Source of the DNA: Pseudomonas sp. A-RE-19 | GTDB lineage: Bacteria; Pseudomonadota; Gammaproteobacteria; Pseudomonadales; Pseudomonadaceae | Length of the DNA: 64,000 nt | Assembly (NCBI RefSeq): GCF_019956555.1 | Contig: NZ_JAHBDQ010000002.1 | Location: forward strand, 1-64,000 | Reading direction: 5' to 3' | Part shown: piece after piece, positions 23,619 through 33,441 of the stretch | Position numbering within the stretch: position 1 is the stretch's first letter | How the letters are laid out: each line of letters begins with the position of its first letter | The notes under the pieces: generated by a model | Seen by the model: only the letters and a program-made list of their open reading frames with translations | Databases searched by the model: none | What the model was told of the DNA's origin: nothing | Program-made: the position numbers and the translations under genes

Positions 23619-23628
23619 GCGGGCAAGC

Positions 23629-23662
23629 AGGGGGCGGATGAAGATTCGCCCCCTTGTTGTTT
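23629..23662 (+). terminator. gyrA rho-independent terminator
   Basis: An 8-bp stem AGGGGGCG / CGCCCCCT with a 10-nt loop is followed by TGTTGTTTGT. It begins 11 bp after the gyrA stop. Confidence 0.85.
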
Positions 23663-23699
23663 GTCCATAATGAAATATCGACACCTTTTGGAGATCCCT

Positions 23700-23786
23700 T
23701 GTGGGAGCGAGCCTGCTCGCGATGCAGGCGCCGCGATACGTCCGAAGCACCGCGGTGATGCAATCGCGAGCAGGCTCGCTCCCACA
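23700..23786. repeat. REPIN (GTGGGAGCGAG type)
   Basis: TGTGGGAGCGAGCCTGCTCG at the left pairs with CGAGCAGGCTCGCTCCCACA at the right across a spacer holding a further small inverted repeat (CCGCGATAC / CACCGCGGTG region). It lies between the gyrA terminator and serC. Confidence 0.92.
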
Positions 23787-23867
23787 AATATTTGCTTCAG
23801 CAGGGACCCGTGTCGATTGATGTTGTGATTTATTGCGTGATACCACCAAATCAGAGCGAGATTGGAT

Positions 23868-24953
23868 GTGAGCAAGAGAGCCTATAACTTCTGTGCCGGT
23901 CCTGCGGCGCTTCCCGAAGCTGTCCTGAAGCGCGCCCAGGGTGAACTCCTTGATTGGCACGGCAAGGGCCTGTCGGTCATGGAAATGAGCCATCGCAGCG
24001 ATGAGTTCGTGTCCATTGCCACCAAGGCCGAGCAGGATCTTCGTGATCTGCTGAATATCCCCTCGAACTATAAAGTGCTGTTTCTGCAAGGTGGCGCCAG
24101 CCAGCAATTTGCTCAGATTCCTCTGAACCTGTTGCCGGAAGGCGGCACCGCCGACTATATCGACACCGGTATCTGGTCGCAGAAAGCCATCGAGGAAGCC
24201 TCGCGCTACGGCCACGTCAACGTTGCCGGGACCGCCAAGCCTTACGACTATTTCGCTATTCCCGGTCAGAACGAATGGAGTCTGTCTGCCGACGCGGCCT
24301 ACGTTCACTACGCACCGAACGAAACCATTGGCGGCCTGGAATTCCAGTGGATTCCGGAAACCGGTGATGTGCCGCTGGTGGCCGACATGTCCTCGGACAT
24401 TCTCTCGCGTCCGGTGGATATCTCGCGCTTCGGCATGATCTACGCCGGCGCCCAGAAAAACATCGGCCCGAGTGGCGTTGTCGTGAACATCGTTCGCGAA
24501 GACCTGCTGGGTCACGCCCGTTCCATTTGCCCGACCATGCTCAACTACAAGGTCGCGGCCGATAACGGCTCGATGTACAACACGCCGCCAACCCTGGCCT
24601 GGTACTTGTCCGGCTTGGTGTTCGAGTGGCTGAAAGAGCAGGGTGGTGTCGAAGCCATCGGCAAACTCAATGAAGTGAAGCAGCGCACGCTGTATGACTT
24701 CATCGACGCCAGTGGCTTGTACAGCAACCCGATCAACAAGTCCGACCGCTCGTGGATGAACGTGCCGTTCCGTCTGGCTGACGACCGTCTGGACAAGCCG
24801 TTCCTGGCTGGCGCCGACGAACGCGGCCTGCTGAATCTCAAGGGCCACCGTTCCGTGGGCGGCATGCGTGCCTCCATCTATAACGCCGTCGATATCGTTG
24901 CGGTCAACGCACTGATTTCGTACATGGCAGAGTTCGAGAAGGAACACGGTTAA
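23868..24953 (+). CDS. serC: Phosphoserine aminotransferase
   Basis: A 361-residue PLP enzyme converting 3-phosphohydroxypyruvate to phosphoserine, and 3-hydroxy-2-oxo-4-phosphonooxybutanoate in the PLP pathway. The N terminus SKRAYNFCAGPAALP is canonical, so the GTG at 23868 is taken as start. The PLP lysine lies in YAGAQKNIGPSG. Substrate-binding GGASQQF is present. Its stop codon overlaps the pheA ATG by one base, so serC heads the serC-pheA-hisC-tyrA::aroA-cmk operon. Confidence 0.96.
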   Translation: MSKRAYNFCAGPAALPEAVLKRAQGELLDWHGKGLSVMEMSHRSDEFVSIATKAEQDLRDLLNIPSNYKVLFLQGGASQQFAQIPLNLLPEGGTADYIDTGIWSQKAIEEASRYGHVNVAGTAKPYDYFAIPGQNEWSLSADAAYVHYAPNETIGGLEFQWIPETGDVPLVADMSSDILSRPVDISRFGMIYAGAQKNIGPSGVVVNIVREDLLGHARSICPTMLNYKVAADNGSMYNTPPTLAWYLSGLVFEWLKEQGGVEAIGKLNEVKQRTLYDFIDASGLYSNPINKSDRSWMNVPFRLADDRLDKPFLAGADERGLLNLKGHRSVGGMRASIYNAVDIVAVNALISYMAEFEKEHG

Positions 24954-26047
24954 TGTCTGAGCAAGAACTCAAGGCACTGCGCCTGCGCATTGACGCTCTG
25001 GACGAAAAAGTCCTGGAGCTGATCAGTGAGCGCGCACGCTGCGCCCAGGAAGTTGCGCGAGTAAAGATGGCCTCGCTGGCCGAAGGCGAAGTGCCGGTGT
25101 TCTATCGTCCTGAGCGTGAAGCTCAGGTGCTCAAGCGTGTGATGGAGCGTAACCAGGGGCCGCTGGGCAACGAAGAGATGGCGCGGTTGTTCCGCGAAAT
25201 CATGTCCTCGTGCCTGGCCCTCGAGCAGCCACTGAAAGTGGCTTACCTCGGCCCTGAAGGCACCTTCACTCAGGCAGCGGCCATGAAGCACTTCGGCCAT
25301 GCGGTGATCAGCAAGCCGATGGCGGCGATCGACGAAGTGTTCCGTGAAGTGGCGGCCGGTGCGGTGAACTTTGGCGTGGTCCCGGTGGAAAACTCCACCG
25401 AGGGCGCGGTCAACCACACCCTCGACAGCTTCCTCGAGCACGACATGGTGATCTGTGGCGAAGTCGAGCTGCGCATCCACCATCATCTGTTGGTTGGTGA
25501 AAACACCAAGACCGACAGCATCAGCCGTATCTATTCCCACGCCCAGTCCCTGGCCCAATGCCGCAAGTGGCTGGACGCCCATTACCCGAATGTCGAGCGC
25601 GTGGCGGTTTCGAGTAACGCCGAAGCGGCCAAGCGGGTCAAGGGTGAGTGGAACTCGGCGGCGATCGCCGGCGACATGGCCGCCGGTCTGTACGGGTTGA
25701 CTCGCCTGGCCGAGAAAATCGAGGATCGCCCGGACAACTCCACGCGATTCCTGATGATCGGCAGCCAGGAAGTACCGCCGACCGGCGACGACAAGACCTC
25801 GATCATCGTCTCCATGAGCAACAAACCCGGCGCGCTCCACGAGCTGCTGGTGCCGTTCCACGACAACGGCATCGACCTGACGCGCATCGAGACCCGTCCG
25901 TCGCGCAGCGGTAAATGGACCTACGTGTTCTTCATCGACTTCGTCGGCCACCATCGCGATCCGCTGATCAAAGGTGTGCTGGAAAAGATCAGTCAGGAAG
26001 CAGTGGCACTCAAAGTGCTGGGTTCCTACCCGAAAGCAGTTCTCTAA
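24953..26047 (+). CDS. pheA: Bifunctional chorismate mutase / prephenate dehydratase
   Basis: A 364-residue P-protein for phenylalanine synthesis. An AroQ chorismate mutase domain occupies residues ~1-90 (LRLRIDALDEKVLELISERA). The prephenate dehydratase domain follows (YLGPEGTFTQAA, VPVENSTEGAVNHTLD), with an ACT regulatory domain at the C terminus (NKPGALHELLVPFHDNGIDL, then ETRPS) that should mediate feedback inhibition by Phe. The ATG overlaps the serC stop codon by 1 nt. Confidence 0.97.
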   Translation: MSEQELKALRLRIDALDEKVLELISERARCAQEVARVKMASLAEGEVPVFYRPEREAQVLKRVMERNQGPLGNEEMARLFREIMSSCLALEQPLKVAYLGPEGTFTQAAAMKHFGHAVISKPMAAIDEVFREVAAGAVNFGVVPVENSTEGAVNHTLDSFLEHDMVICGEVELRIHHHLLVGENTKTDSISRIYSHAQSLAQCRKWLDAHYPNVERVAVSSNAEAAKRVKGEWNSAAIAGDMAAGLYGLTRLAEKIEDRPDNSTRFLMIGSQEVPPTGDDKTSIIVSMSNKPGALHELLVPFHDNGIDLTRIETRPSRSGKWTYVFFIDFVGHHRDPLIKGVLEKISQEAVALKVLGSYPKAVL

Positions 26048-26059
26048 GGGCGGTAGCAA

Positions 26060-27172
26060 ATGAGTGGCAACTTCCTCGCTCTGGCACAGCCGGGCGTGCA
26101 ACAACTTTCGCCTTACGTTCCGGGCAAGCCCGTGGACGAACTGGCCCGTGAGCTGAACCTCGATCCGGCCAATATCGTCAAACTGGCGAGCAACGAAAAT
26201 CCGCTGGGCGCCAGCCCCAAGGCATTGGCAGCGATTCGCGAAGCGCTGACCGAGCTGACCCGCTATCCGGACGGCAACGGTTTTGCGCTCAAGACCCTGC
26301 TGGCCGATCAGTGCCGCGTCGAGCTGAACCAGGTGACGTTGGGCAACGGCTCCAACGACATTCTGGAGCTGGTGGCGCGCGCCTACCTGGCGCCGGGCCT
26401 GAACGCGGTGTTCAGCGCCCATGCGTTTGCGGTCTATCCGATCGTGACTCAAGCCGTTGGTGCTCAGGCAAAAGTGATTCCGGCCAAAGACTGGGGTCAT
26501 GATCTGCCGGCCATGCTGGCCGCGATAGATGCCAATACTCGTGTGGTATTCATCGCCAACCCGAACAACCCGACCGGGACCTGGTTCGACGCCCAAGCGC
26601 TGGATGATTTCCTGCAGGACGTACCGGCCCATGTGCTGGTGGTGCTGGACGAGGCCTACATCGAATACGCCGAAGGCAGCGACTTGCCGGATGGCCTGGA
26701 CTATCTGGCGGCCTATCCGAACCTGCTGGTTTCGCGCACCTTCTCCAAGGCCTATGGTCTGGCGTCGTTGCGGGTCGGTTACGGCTTGTCCTCGGCCATC
26801 GTCGCCGATGTGCTGAATCGCGTGCGTCAGCCATTCAACGTCAACAGCCTCGCACTGGCCGCCGCTTGTGCTGCGTTGCAAGACGTCGAGTACCTGGCCG
26901 AAAGCCGTCGCTTGAACGAGTCCGGCATGCAACAGTTGCAAGCGGGTTTCCGTGAACTGGGGCTGAGCTGGATTCCCTCCAAAGGCAATTTCATCTGCGT
27001 CGATCTGGGGCGCGTTGCCGCTCCGGTATTCGAGGGGCTGCTGCGTGAAGGCGTGATCGTGCGTCCGGTGGCCAACTACGGCATGCCGAACCACCTGCGT
27101 ATCACCATCGGTTTGCCGGCGGAAAACAGCCGCTTCCTCGAGGCGCTGACCAAGGTTATGGCTCGTGGTTGA
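26060..27172 (+). CDS. hisC: Histidinol-phosphate / aromatic aminotransferase (HisC2)
   Basis: A 370-residue fold-type I aminotransferase. The PLP lysine is in SRTFSKAYGLASLRVGYG, with LASNENPLG near the N terminus and IANPNNPTG in the middle. Its position between pheA and the tyrA-aroA fusion matches the pseudomonad HisC2 paralogue, which probably transaminates aromatic 2-oxo acids; the true His enzyme usually sits in the his operon. Whether it also serves histidine synthesis is unproven. The stop overlaps the next gene by 8 bp. Confidence 0.92.
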   Translation: MSGNFLALAQPGVQQLSPYVPGKPVDELARELNLDPANIVKLASNENPLGASPKALAAIREALTELTRYPDGNGFALKTLLADQCRVELNQVTLGNGSNDILELVARAYLAPGLNAVFSAHAFAVYPIVTQAVGAQAKVIPAKDWGHDLPAMLAAIDANTRVVFIANPNNPTGTWFDAQALDDFLQDVPAHVLVVLDEAYIEYAEGSDLPDGLDYLAAYPNLLVSRTFSKAYGLASLRVGYGLSSAIVADVLNRVRQPFNVNSLALAAACAALQDVEYLAESRRLNESGMQQLQAGFRELGLSWIPSKGNFICVDLGRVAAPVFEGLLREGVIVRPVANYGMPNHLRITIGLPAENSRFLEALTKVMARG

Positions 27173-29408
27173 TGTCACTGCACTGCAATCTGCTGAACCT
27201 ATGATCGGTCGCCTGGTGGTGGTCGGTCTGGGGTTGATCGGCGGTTCGTTTGCCAAAGGCTTGCGTGAAAGCGGTCTGTGCCGCGAAGTGGTCGGGGTCG
27301 ATCTCGACCCGCAGTCGCGCAAGTTGGCGGTCGAGTTGGGCGTGGTTGATCGCTGCGAAGAAGACCTGGCCGCAGCTTGCCAGGGCGCTGATGTGATTCA
27401 GTTGGCGGTGCCGATTCTGGCCATGGAGAAGCTGCTGGCCAAGTTGGCGGGCATGGATCTGGGGCAAGCGATTCTGACCGACGTTGGCAGCGCCAAGGGC
27501 AATGTGGTGCGCGCGGCGACCGAGGCGTTTGGCGGCATGCCGGCGCGTTTCGTGCCGGGGCATCCGATTGCCGGTTCCGAGCAGAGCGGGGTGGAAGCCT
27601 CCAATGCCGAGCTGTTCCGTCGCCATAAAGTGATTCTGACGCCGCTGGATCAGACCGACCCGGCCGCGCTGGCGGTGGTCGACCGGTTGTGGCGCGAATT
27701 GGGCGCCGACGTCGAGCACATGCAGGTCGAGCGTCACGACGAAGTGTTGGCGGCGACCAGCCATTTGCCGCACTTGCTGGCGTTCGGTTTGGTCGATTCG
27801 TTGGCCAAACGCAATGAAAATCTTGAGATCTTCCGTTACGCTGCGGGCGGTTTCCGCGATTTCACAAGAATCGCCGGTAGCGACCCGGTCATGTGGCACG
27901 ACATCTTCCTCGCCAACCGCGAAGCTGTCCTGCGCACACTCGATACATTTCGCAGCGACCTCGACGCCTTGCGCGACGCGGTCGATGCAGGGGATGGGCA
28001 CCAATTATTGGGCGTGTTCACACGCGCCCGGGTTGCCCGCGAGCATTTCAGTAAAATCCTGGCCCGCCGGGCCTATGTGGACGCTATGAATTCCAACGAT
28101 CTGATTTTCCTGGCACAACCTGGTGGCCGCCTGACTGGGCGGATTCGCGTACCGGGCGACAAATCGATTTCCCACCGTTCGATCATGCTCGGTTCCCTGG
28201 CCGAAGGCGTCACCGAAGTGGAAGGTTTCCTCGAGGGCGAAGACGCCCTGGCGACCTTGCAAGCTTTCCGTGACATGGGCGTCGTCATCGAAGGCCCGCA
28301 CCACGGTCGTGTGACCATTCATGGTGTTGGCCTGCACGGTCTGAAGCCTGCGCCAGGCCCGATCTATCTGGGCAACTCCGGCACCTCTATGCGTCTGCTG
28401 TCTGGCCTGTTGGCTGCGCAGGACTTCGATAGCACGCTGACCGGCGATGCTTCGCTGTCAAAGCGTCCGATGAATCGCGTGGCCAATCCACTGCGCGAGA
28501 TGGGCGCCGTGATCGAGACCGCCGCTGAAGGTCGTCCACCGATGACCATTCGTGGTGGCAACAAGCTCAAGGGTCTGACTTACACCATGCCGATGGCCAG
28601 CGCCCAGGTTAAATCCTGCCTGCTGCTGGCGGGTCTGTATGCCGAAGGCAAGACCACCGTCACCGAGCCGGCACCCACTCGCGACCACACCGAGCGCATG
28701 CTGCGCGGCTTCGGCTATCCGGTGACCGTCAATGGCGCGACCGCCTCGGTCGAGTCCGGCCACAAATTGACCGCGACCCATATTGAAGTACCGGGCGATA
28801 TCTCGTCGTCGGCGTTCTTCCTGGTGGCGGCGTCGATTGCCGAAGGTTCGGAGCTGGTGCTCGAGCACGTCGGCATCAACCCGACCCGTACCGGCGTGAT
28901 CGACATCCTGCGCCTGATGGGTGCTGACATCACCCTGGAAAACCAGCGTGAAGTGGGCGGCGAACCGGTAGCGGATCTGCGCGTACGGGCAGCTAAACTC
29001 AAAGGTATCGAGATCCCTGAGGCGCTGGTGCCACTGGCCATCGACGAATTCCCGGTGCTGTTCGTGGCCGCTGCGTGTGCCGAAGGGCGCACCGTGCTGC
29101 GTGGCGCCGAAGAGCTGCGCGTGAAGGAGTCGGACCGGATCCAGGTGATGGCGGATGGTTTGCTGGCGCTGGGCGTCAAGTGCGAGCCAACCCCGGATGG
29201 CATCATCATCGACGGCGGCCAGATCGGCGGCGGCGAAGTGCACGGTCACGGCGATCACCGGATTGCCATGGCGTTCAGCGTGGCTTCGCTGCGCGCCAGC
29301 GCACCGATCCGCATCCATGATTGCGCCAACGTTGCGACCTCGTTCCCGAACTTCCTCGCGCTGTGCGCGCAGGTCGGTATTCGTGTTGCACAAGAGGCGC
29401 AGTCGTGA
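27165..29408 (+). CDS. aroA: Fused prephenate/cyclohexadienyl dehydrogenase and EPSP synthase
   Basis: A 747-residue fusion known in pseudomonads. The N-terminal ~300 residues are TyrA (dinucleotide-binding [27 protein letters not shown]), converting prephenate/arogenate toward tyrosine. From residue 308 (internal ATG at 28086) the C-terminal part is 3-phosphoshikimate 1-carboxyvinyltransferase, with [29 protein letters not shown] and [17 protein letters not shown]. The GTG at 27165 overlaps hisC; ATG 27201 is an alternative start. The two enzymes act on either side of chorismate. Confidence 0.95.
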   Translation: MVDVTALQSAEPMIGRLVVVGLGLIGGSFAKGLRESGLCREVVGVDLDPQSRKLAVELGVVDRCEEDLAAACQGADVIQLAVPILAMEKLLAKLAGMDLGQAILTDVGSAKGNVVRAATEAFGGMPARFVPGHPIAGSEQSGVEASNAELFRRHKVILTPLDQTDPAALAVVDRLWRELGADVEHMQVERHDEVLAATSHLPHLLAFGLVDSLAKRNENLEIFRYAAGGFRDFTRIAGSDPVMWHDIFLANREAVLRTLDTFRSDLDALRDAVDAGDGHQLLGVFTRARVAREHFSKILARRAYVDAMNSNDLIFLAQPGGRLTGRIRVPGDKSISHRSIMLGSLAEGVTEVEGFLEGEDALATLQAFRDMGVVIEGPHHGRVTIHGVGLHGLKPAPGPIYLGNSGTSMRLLSGLLAAQDFDSTLTGDASLSKRPMNRVANPLREMGAVIETAAEGRPPMTIRGGNKLKGLTYTMPMASAQVKSCLLLAGLYAEGKTTVTEPAPTRDHTERMLRGFGYPVTVNGATASVESGHKLTATHIEVPGDISSSAFFLVAASIAEGSELVLEHVGINPTRTGVIDILRLMGADITLENQREVGGEPVADLRVRAAKLKGIEIPEALVPLAIDEFPVLFVAAACAEGRTVLRGAEELRVKESDRIQVMADGLLALGVKCEPTPDGIIIDGGQIGGGEVHGHGDHRIAMAFSVASLRASAPIRIHDCANVATSFPNFLALCAQVGIRVAQEAQS

Positions 29409-30094
29409 AAGTCATCGCACCGGTCATCACCATTGATGGGCCAAGTGGCTCTGGCAAGGGCACTGTAGCCGGGATACTGGCCAAGCGTCTGGGCTGGAAT
29501 CTGCTGGACTCCGGTGCGCTGTATCGATTGCTGGCGTTCGCGGCGTATAACCATGGCGTCGATCTGACCAATGAGGAGCTGCTCAAGAAGCTCGCCGCTC
29601 ATCTGGATGTGCAATTCATTGCGGCGACCGAAGGTCAGCTGCAGCGCATTATTCTGGAGGGGGATGAAGTCAGTGATGTCATCCGCACCGAAAGTATCGG
29701 TTCGGGTGCCTCGCAGGTCGCTGCATTGCCTGCCGTGCGTGAGGCACTGCTGCAGCGCCAGCGGGCATTTCAGGAGTCGCCGGGTCTGGTGGCCGATGGT
29801 CGCGACATGGGCACGGTGGTATTTCCCGACGCGCCGTTGAAGATATTCCTCACTGCCAGTGCCGAGGAGCGTGCGCGCCGTCGATACTTGCAGTTGAAGG
29901 GCAAAGTCGATGGTGTTAGTCTGTCGAGTCTGCTAGATGAGATACGTGCGCGCGATGAGCGTGACACCCAGCGAGCGGTAGCCCCGCTCAAGCCGGCGGC
30001 TGACGCCATACAGCTGGATTCCACGGAATTGTCCATCGACCAGGTGCTGGAACGCATCATGAGTGAGATCGCCATTCGCGATATCGCCGGGTGA
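29405..30094 (+). CDS. cmk: (d)CMP kinase
   Basis: A 229-residue cytidylate kinase phosphorylating CMP and dCMP. The P-loop is GPSGSGKGT at residues ~11-19, followed by LLDSGALYR and the CMP-binding [15 protein letters not shown]. The GTG start at 29405 overlaps the aroA stop codon (GTGA), a coupled arrangement; the longer frame from 29321 is within aroA. It precedes rpsA, the common cmk-rpsA order. Confidence 0.95.
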   Translation: MKVIAPVITIDGPSGSGKGTVAGILAKRLGWNLLDSGALYRLLAFAAYNHGVDLTNEELLKKLAAHLDVQFIAATEGQLQRIILEGDEVSDVIRTESIGSGASQVAALPAVREALLQRQRAFQESPGLVADGRDMGTVVFPDAPLKIFLTASAEERARRRYLQLKGKVDGVSLSSLLDEIRARDERDTQRAVAPLKPAADAIQLDSTELSIDQVLERIMSEIAIRDIAG

Positions 30095-30103
30095 CCAAGA
30101 AGG

Positions 30104-30142
30104 CCGCAGGGGACCAGTCATAGTCCTGCGGTGGCTTCTTTT
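30104..30142 (+). terminator. Candidate terminator/attenuator between cmk and rpsA
   Basis: CCGCAGG and CCTGCGG form a 7-bp stem with a 14-nt loop, followed by TGGCTTCTTTT. It lies 9 bp past cmk and 73 bp before rpsA. The T-tract is interrupted, so partial read-through into rpsA is possible. Confidence 0.5.
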
Positions 30143-30214
30143 AAATGAAACTAACCCACACCGTCTGGGGTGTGGAGATGGGCGTATTCTTCGCCCTCAT
30201 CAACAGGAATTAAA

Positions 30215-31906
30215 ATGAGCGAAAGCTTTGCGGAACTCTTTGAAGAAAGCCTAAAAACCCTGAACCTTCAGGCAGGCTCCATCATCACCGGTGTTATCGT
30301 TGATATCGATTACCAAGCTCGCTGGGTAACCGTTCACGCTGGCCTGAAGTCTGAAGCACTCATCCCGCTTGAGCAGTTCTACAACGATGCTGGCGAACTG
30401 ACTATCAACGTCGGTGACGAAGTTCACGTTGCTCTGGACTCGGTTGAAGACGGCTTTGGTGAAACCAAGCTGTCCCGTGAAAAAGCCAAGCGCGCTGAAT
30501 GCTGGATTGTTCTGGAAGCAGCCTTCGCAGCCGAAGAAGTGGTCAAGGGCGTTATCAACGGTAAGGTTAAAGGCGGCTTCACTGTCGACGTTAACGGCAT
30601 CCGTGCGTTCCTGCCAGGTTCTCTGGTTGACGTCCGTCCAGTGCGCGACACCACGCACCTGGAAGGCAAAGAGCTGGAATTCAAGGTCATCAAACTCGAC
30701 CAGAAACGCAACAACGTTGTCGTTTCCCGTCGCAGCGTCCTCGAAGCCGAGAACTCCGCCGAGCGTGAAGCTCTGCTGGAATCCCTGCAGGAAGGCCAAC
30801 AAGTCAAAGGTATCGTCAAGAACCTCACCGATTACGGCGCATTCGTCGATCTGGGTGGCGTCGATGGCCTGCTGCACATTACCGACATGGCTTGGAAGCG
30901 TATCAAGCATCCTTCCGAAATCGTCAACGTTGGCGACGAGATCGATGTCAAGGTTCTGAAGTACGATCGCGAACGCAATCGTGTTTCCCTGGGCCTCAAG
31001 CAACTGGGCGAAGATCCATGGGTTGCTATCAAAGCCCGTTACCCAGAAAGCACTCGCGTTACCGCTCGTGTAACCAACCTGACCGACTACGGCTGCTTCG
31101 CTGAGCTGGAAGAAGGCGTTGAAGGCCTGGTACACGTTTCCGAAATGGACTGGACCAACAAGAACATCCACCCTTCGAAAGTCGTACAAGTCGGCGACGA
31201 AGTGGAAGTCATGGTTCTGGACATCGACGAAGAGCGTCGTCGTATCTCCCTCGGCATCAAGCAGTGCAAATCTAACCCGTGGGAAGATTTCTCTGGCCAG
31301 TTCAACAAGGGCGATAAAATCTCCGGCACCATCAAGTCGATCACCGATTTCGGTATCTTCATTGGTCTGGACGGCGGCATCGACGGTCTGGTTCACCTGT
31401 CCGACATCTCCTGGAACGAAGTGGGCGAAGAAGCCGTTCGCCGCTTCAAGAAGGGTGACGAGCTGGACACCGTTATCCTGTCGGTTGACCCAGAGCGCGA
31501 GCGCATCTCCCTGGGTATCAAGCAACTGGAAAGCGATCCGTTCTCCGAGTACGTTCAAGAGAACGACAAAGGCGCCATCGTTAAAGGCATCGTGAAAGAA
31601 GTTGACGCTAAAGGCGCCATCATCACTCTGGCCGACGATATCGAAGCGACTCTGAAAGCCTCCGAAATCAGCCGTGACCGCGTTGAAGACGCGCGCAACG
31701 TTCTGAAAGAAGGCCAGGAAGTAGAAGCCAAGATCATCAGCGTTGACCGCAAGAGCCGTGTAATCCAGCTCTCCATCAAGTCGAAAGACGATGCTGAAGA
31801 GAAAGAGGCCATCCAGAGCTTGAAAGACAAGCCTTCGGATAGCATCGCTGCTGGTCCTACCACTCTGGGCGACCTGTTGCGTGCACAAATGGAAAAACAG
31901 AACTGA
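30215..31906 (+). CDS. rpsA: 30S ribosomal protein S1
   Basis: A 563-residue S1 with six consecutive S1 RNA-binding repeats, seen as recurring ...GxVxxxxDFGxFVxLxGGxDGLxHxSxxxW units (for example [20 protein letters not shown]). It delivers mRNA to the ribosome. The ATG at 30215 follows CAGGAAT and gives [16 protein letters not shown], the usual start. Codon use is strongly biased, as expected for a ribosomal protein. A strong terminator follows. Confidence 0.98.
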   Translation: MSESFAELFEESLKTLNLQAGSIITGVIVDIDYQARWVTVHAGLKSEALIPLEQFYNDAGELTINVGDEVHVALDSVEDGFGETKLSREKAKRAECWIVLEAAFAAEEVVKGVINGKVKGGFTVDVNGIRAFLPGSLVDVRPVRDTTHLEGKELEFKVIKLDQKRNNVVVSRRSVLEAENSAEREALLESLQEGQQVKGIVKNLTDYGAFVDLGGVDGLLHITDMAWKRIKHPSEIVNVGDEIDVKVLKYDRERNRVSLGLKQLGEDPWVAIKARYPESTRVTARVTNLTDYGCFAELEEGVEGLVHVSEMDWTNKNIHPSKVVQVGDEVEVMVLDIDEERRRISLGIKQCKSNPWEDFSGQFNKGDKISGTIKSITDFGIFIGLDGGIDGLVHLSDISWNEVGEEAVRRFKKGDELDTVILSVDPERERISLGIKQLESDPFSEYVQENDKGAIVKGIVKEVDAKGAIITLADDIEATLKASEISRDRVEDARNVLKEGQEVEAKIISVDRKSRVIQLSIKSKDDAEEKEAIQSLKDKPSDSIAAGPTTLGDLLRAQMEKQN

Positions 31907-31923
31907 GTTCTGTCAGACCATAG

Positions 31924-31952
31924 AAAAAGGGCGACTTCGGTCGCCCTTTTTT
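31924..31952 (+). terminator. rpsA rho-independent terminator
   Basis: AAAAAGGGCGAC TTCG GTCGCCCTTTTTT: a UUCG-capped GC stem followed by a run of T, 18 bp after the rpsA stop. Confidence 0.95.
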
Positions 31953-32000
31953 GTGTCTGCGATTTGGTGAATCCCAGGGAGGGGAGGGCTGACGCCACCG

Positions 32001-32077
32001 CTTTTCGCAGGAGTCAGGCTTGCCGGCGAAGGCGCTCTTAAGGGCTCCTTCGCCGGCAGCCTGGCTCCTGCGAAAAG
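32001..32077. repeat. Long near-perfect palindrome (third REP type)
   Basis: CTTTTCGCAGGAGTCAGGCT and TGCCGGCGAAGG at the left are mirrored by CCTTCGCCGGCA and AGCCTGGCTCCTGCGAAAAG at the right, with a ~12-nt loop. The two ~32-bp arms differ at only one or two positions. Its core differs from the other REPINs in the window. It lies between the rpsA terminator and the small lipoprotein gene. Confidence 0.85.
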
Positions 32078-32223
32078 AGATTTGCTCGCCGCCTTATTTC
32101 TTTCGTGAAACCAATGATCTACATAAGCTGTCTGTTACTTCATGCAGGTCAATCGTCTATTCAAGGCTAGGCTTAGTCTGAAGTGAACGACCGCCAGGCA
32201 ATGCGTCTGGCATAAGGAAATGA

Positions 32224-32502
32224 ATGAACAAGCTCTTTGTCGTGATAGCAGTACTGACATTGGCTGGCTGTACCACCAATGCCAAGACTCATGCGGTGCG
32301 CGGAGTCAGTGGCATAGAGATCGATTGTTCAGGGTTGGGTTCAGGATGGGATAAGTGTCACAAACGAGCCGCCAGGGAGTGCAAGGGCGCGGGCTATAAA
32401 GTCGTCGTGAGGTCCGATGACGCGAAAGAAGAAGATGAATTCCCTTTCGGCTTCAATCCCGCGGGTTACCTGACGCGGACCATGCTGGTTATCTGTAGAT
32501 GA
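32224..32502 (+). CDS. Small lipoprotein, function unknown
   Basis: A 92-residue protein with a lipoprotein signal: MNKLFVVIAVLTLAGCTTNA, with lipobox LAGC (acylated Cys16). The mature part includes GIEIDCSGLGSGWDKCHKRA and two further Cys-bearing segments, giving four cysteines that could pair. Pseudomonads often carry short lipoproteins of this kind beside ihfB; no function is assigned. It is an independent unit between rpsA and ihfB. Confidence 0.75.
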   Translation: MNKLFVVIAVLTLAGCTTNAKTHAVRGVSGIEIDCSGLGSGWDKCHKRAARECKGAGYKVVVRSDDAKEEDEFPFGFNPAGYLTRTMLVICR

Positions 32503-32652
32503 ATGCGGGGCTTGAGCAAGCTTGCGGTGCTCTGAAATCGGGCATCGTATTGCCAGGAAAGATATGTCAAGCACTCGGGCTGTTCAAATTCCTCCGGGCA
32601 TGCTAAAACCTTTGAAGCGCTGATCTAGCTGCTTGAAAAAGAAGGGAAAAAT

Positions 32653-32949
32653 ATGACGAAGTCGGAGTTGATCGAACGAATTGTCACCCATCAAGGGCTG
32701 CTCTCATCCAAGGATGTGGAGCTGGCCATCAAGACCATGCTTGAGCAAATGTCCCAATGTCTGGCCACCGGTGATCGAATCGAGATCCGTGGTTTTGGCA
32801 GCTTCTCCCTGCACTATCGCGCGCCGCGCGTAGGTCGCAATCCAAAAACCGGTCAGTCCGTCAGCCTCGACGGCAAGTTCGTTCCGCATTTCAAGCCAGG
32901 CAAAGAACTGCGCGATCGTGTGAACGAGGACGAGGAAGAAGGGCTTTGA
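32653..32949 (+). CDS. ihfB: Integration host factor beta subunit
   Basis: A 98-residue HU/IHF-family DNA-bending protein that pairs with IhfA. N terminus [23 protein letters not shown], the arm [30 protein letters not shown] and the signature [15 protein letters not shown] identify the beta subunit. An AAGGGAAAAAT ribosome binding site precedes the ATG. The position after rpsA and before lapA is the usual one. Confidence 0.97.
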   Translation: MTKSELIERIVTHQGLLSSKDVELAIKTMLEQMSQCLATGDRIEIRGFGSFSLHYRAPRVGRNPKTGQSVSLDGKFVPHFKPGKELRDRVNEDEEEGL

Positions 32950-32976
32950 CAGCTGCTGCACTTCAAGGAACCGCTG

Positions 32977-33216
32977 ATGCATAACCTCAAGCGCGTACTT
33001 CTCGCTGTATTTGCCCTGTTGCTTGTTCTTGTGATCCTGGCGTTTGTTCTGGAGAACCAGCAAGGCGTGTCGCTGCTGTTCCTGGGCTGGGCGGGCCCAC
33101 AGTTACCAGTATCGCTGATCATGGTGATCGCGCTGCTGATTGGCATGGTGATCGGGCCGATTCTCGGCTGGTTTCTGGGACGTATGTCCAGAGCCTCACG
33201 CAAGCGTCTTGTCTGA
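32977..33216 (+). CDS. lapA: LapA-domain inner-membrane protein
   Basis: A 79-residue protein with two membrane helices (about residues 5-26 and 41-66) and a positively charged C terminus (RMSRASRKR). It matches the DUF1049/lipopolysaccharide assembly protein A family, which in E. coli works with LapB to control LpxC and LPS synthesis. No lapB follows here; instead the O-antigen locus begins 226 bp later. Not to be confused with the large adhesin LapA of P. fluorescens. Confidence 0.85.
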   Translation: MHNLKRVLLAVFALLLVLVILAFVLENQQGVSLLFLGWAGPQLPVSLIMVIALLIGMVIGPILGWFLGRMSRASRKRLV

Positions 33217-33441
33217 TTGCGATAAACCCTTTATATGCACCGAATTGCGTCACAGCTTGTCCATATCCATTAGTAAAACCTTCATTAAGCTGTAAAATGC
33301 TGCGCTTGGTCGATAGGGCATTCCCTAATCGGTTCAGACTGACTCTGTCAGAAGCCTCGGCGAACTTGATGGCTTTTGCATTCATGGATTAGACAGTGCG
33401 CGGTTGGCGGCCCTGTCAGCAACTCAAGGGTGTGGTTTCGC

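Noticed and set aside
24950..27322. A 790-codon minus-strand frame across pheA and hisC
   Set aside because: Antisense shadow of the codon-biased operon; no start context and no family resemblance.
30251..31888. A 545-codon minus-strand frame across rpsA
   Set aside because: Antisense to ribosomal protein S1; composition reflects the repeated S1 motifs.
33217..33441. JUMPstart/ops antitermination element upstream of the O-antigen locus
   Set aside because: No GGCGGTAG-type ops core was found in the gap before rmlB.
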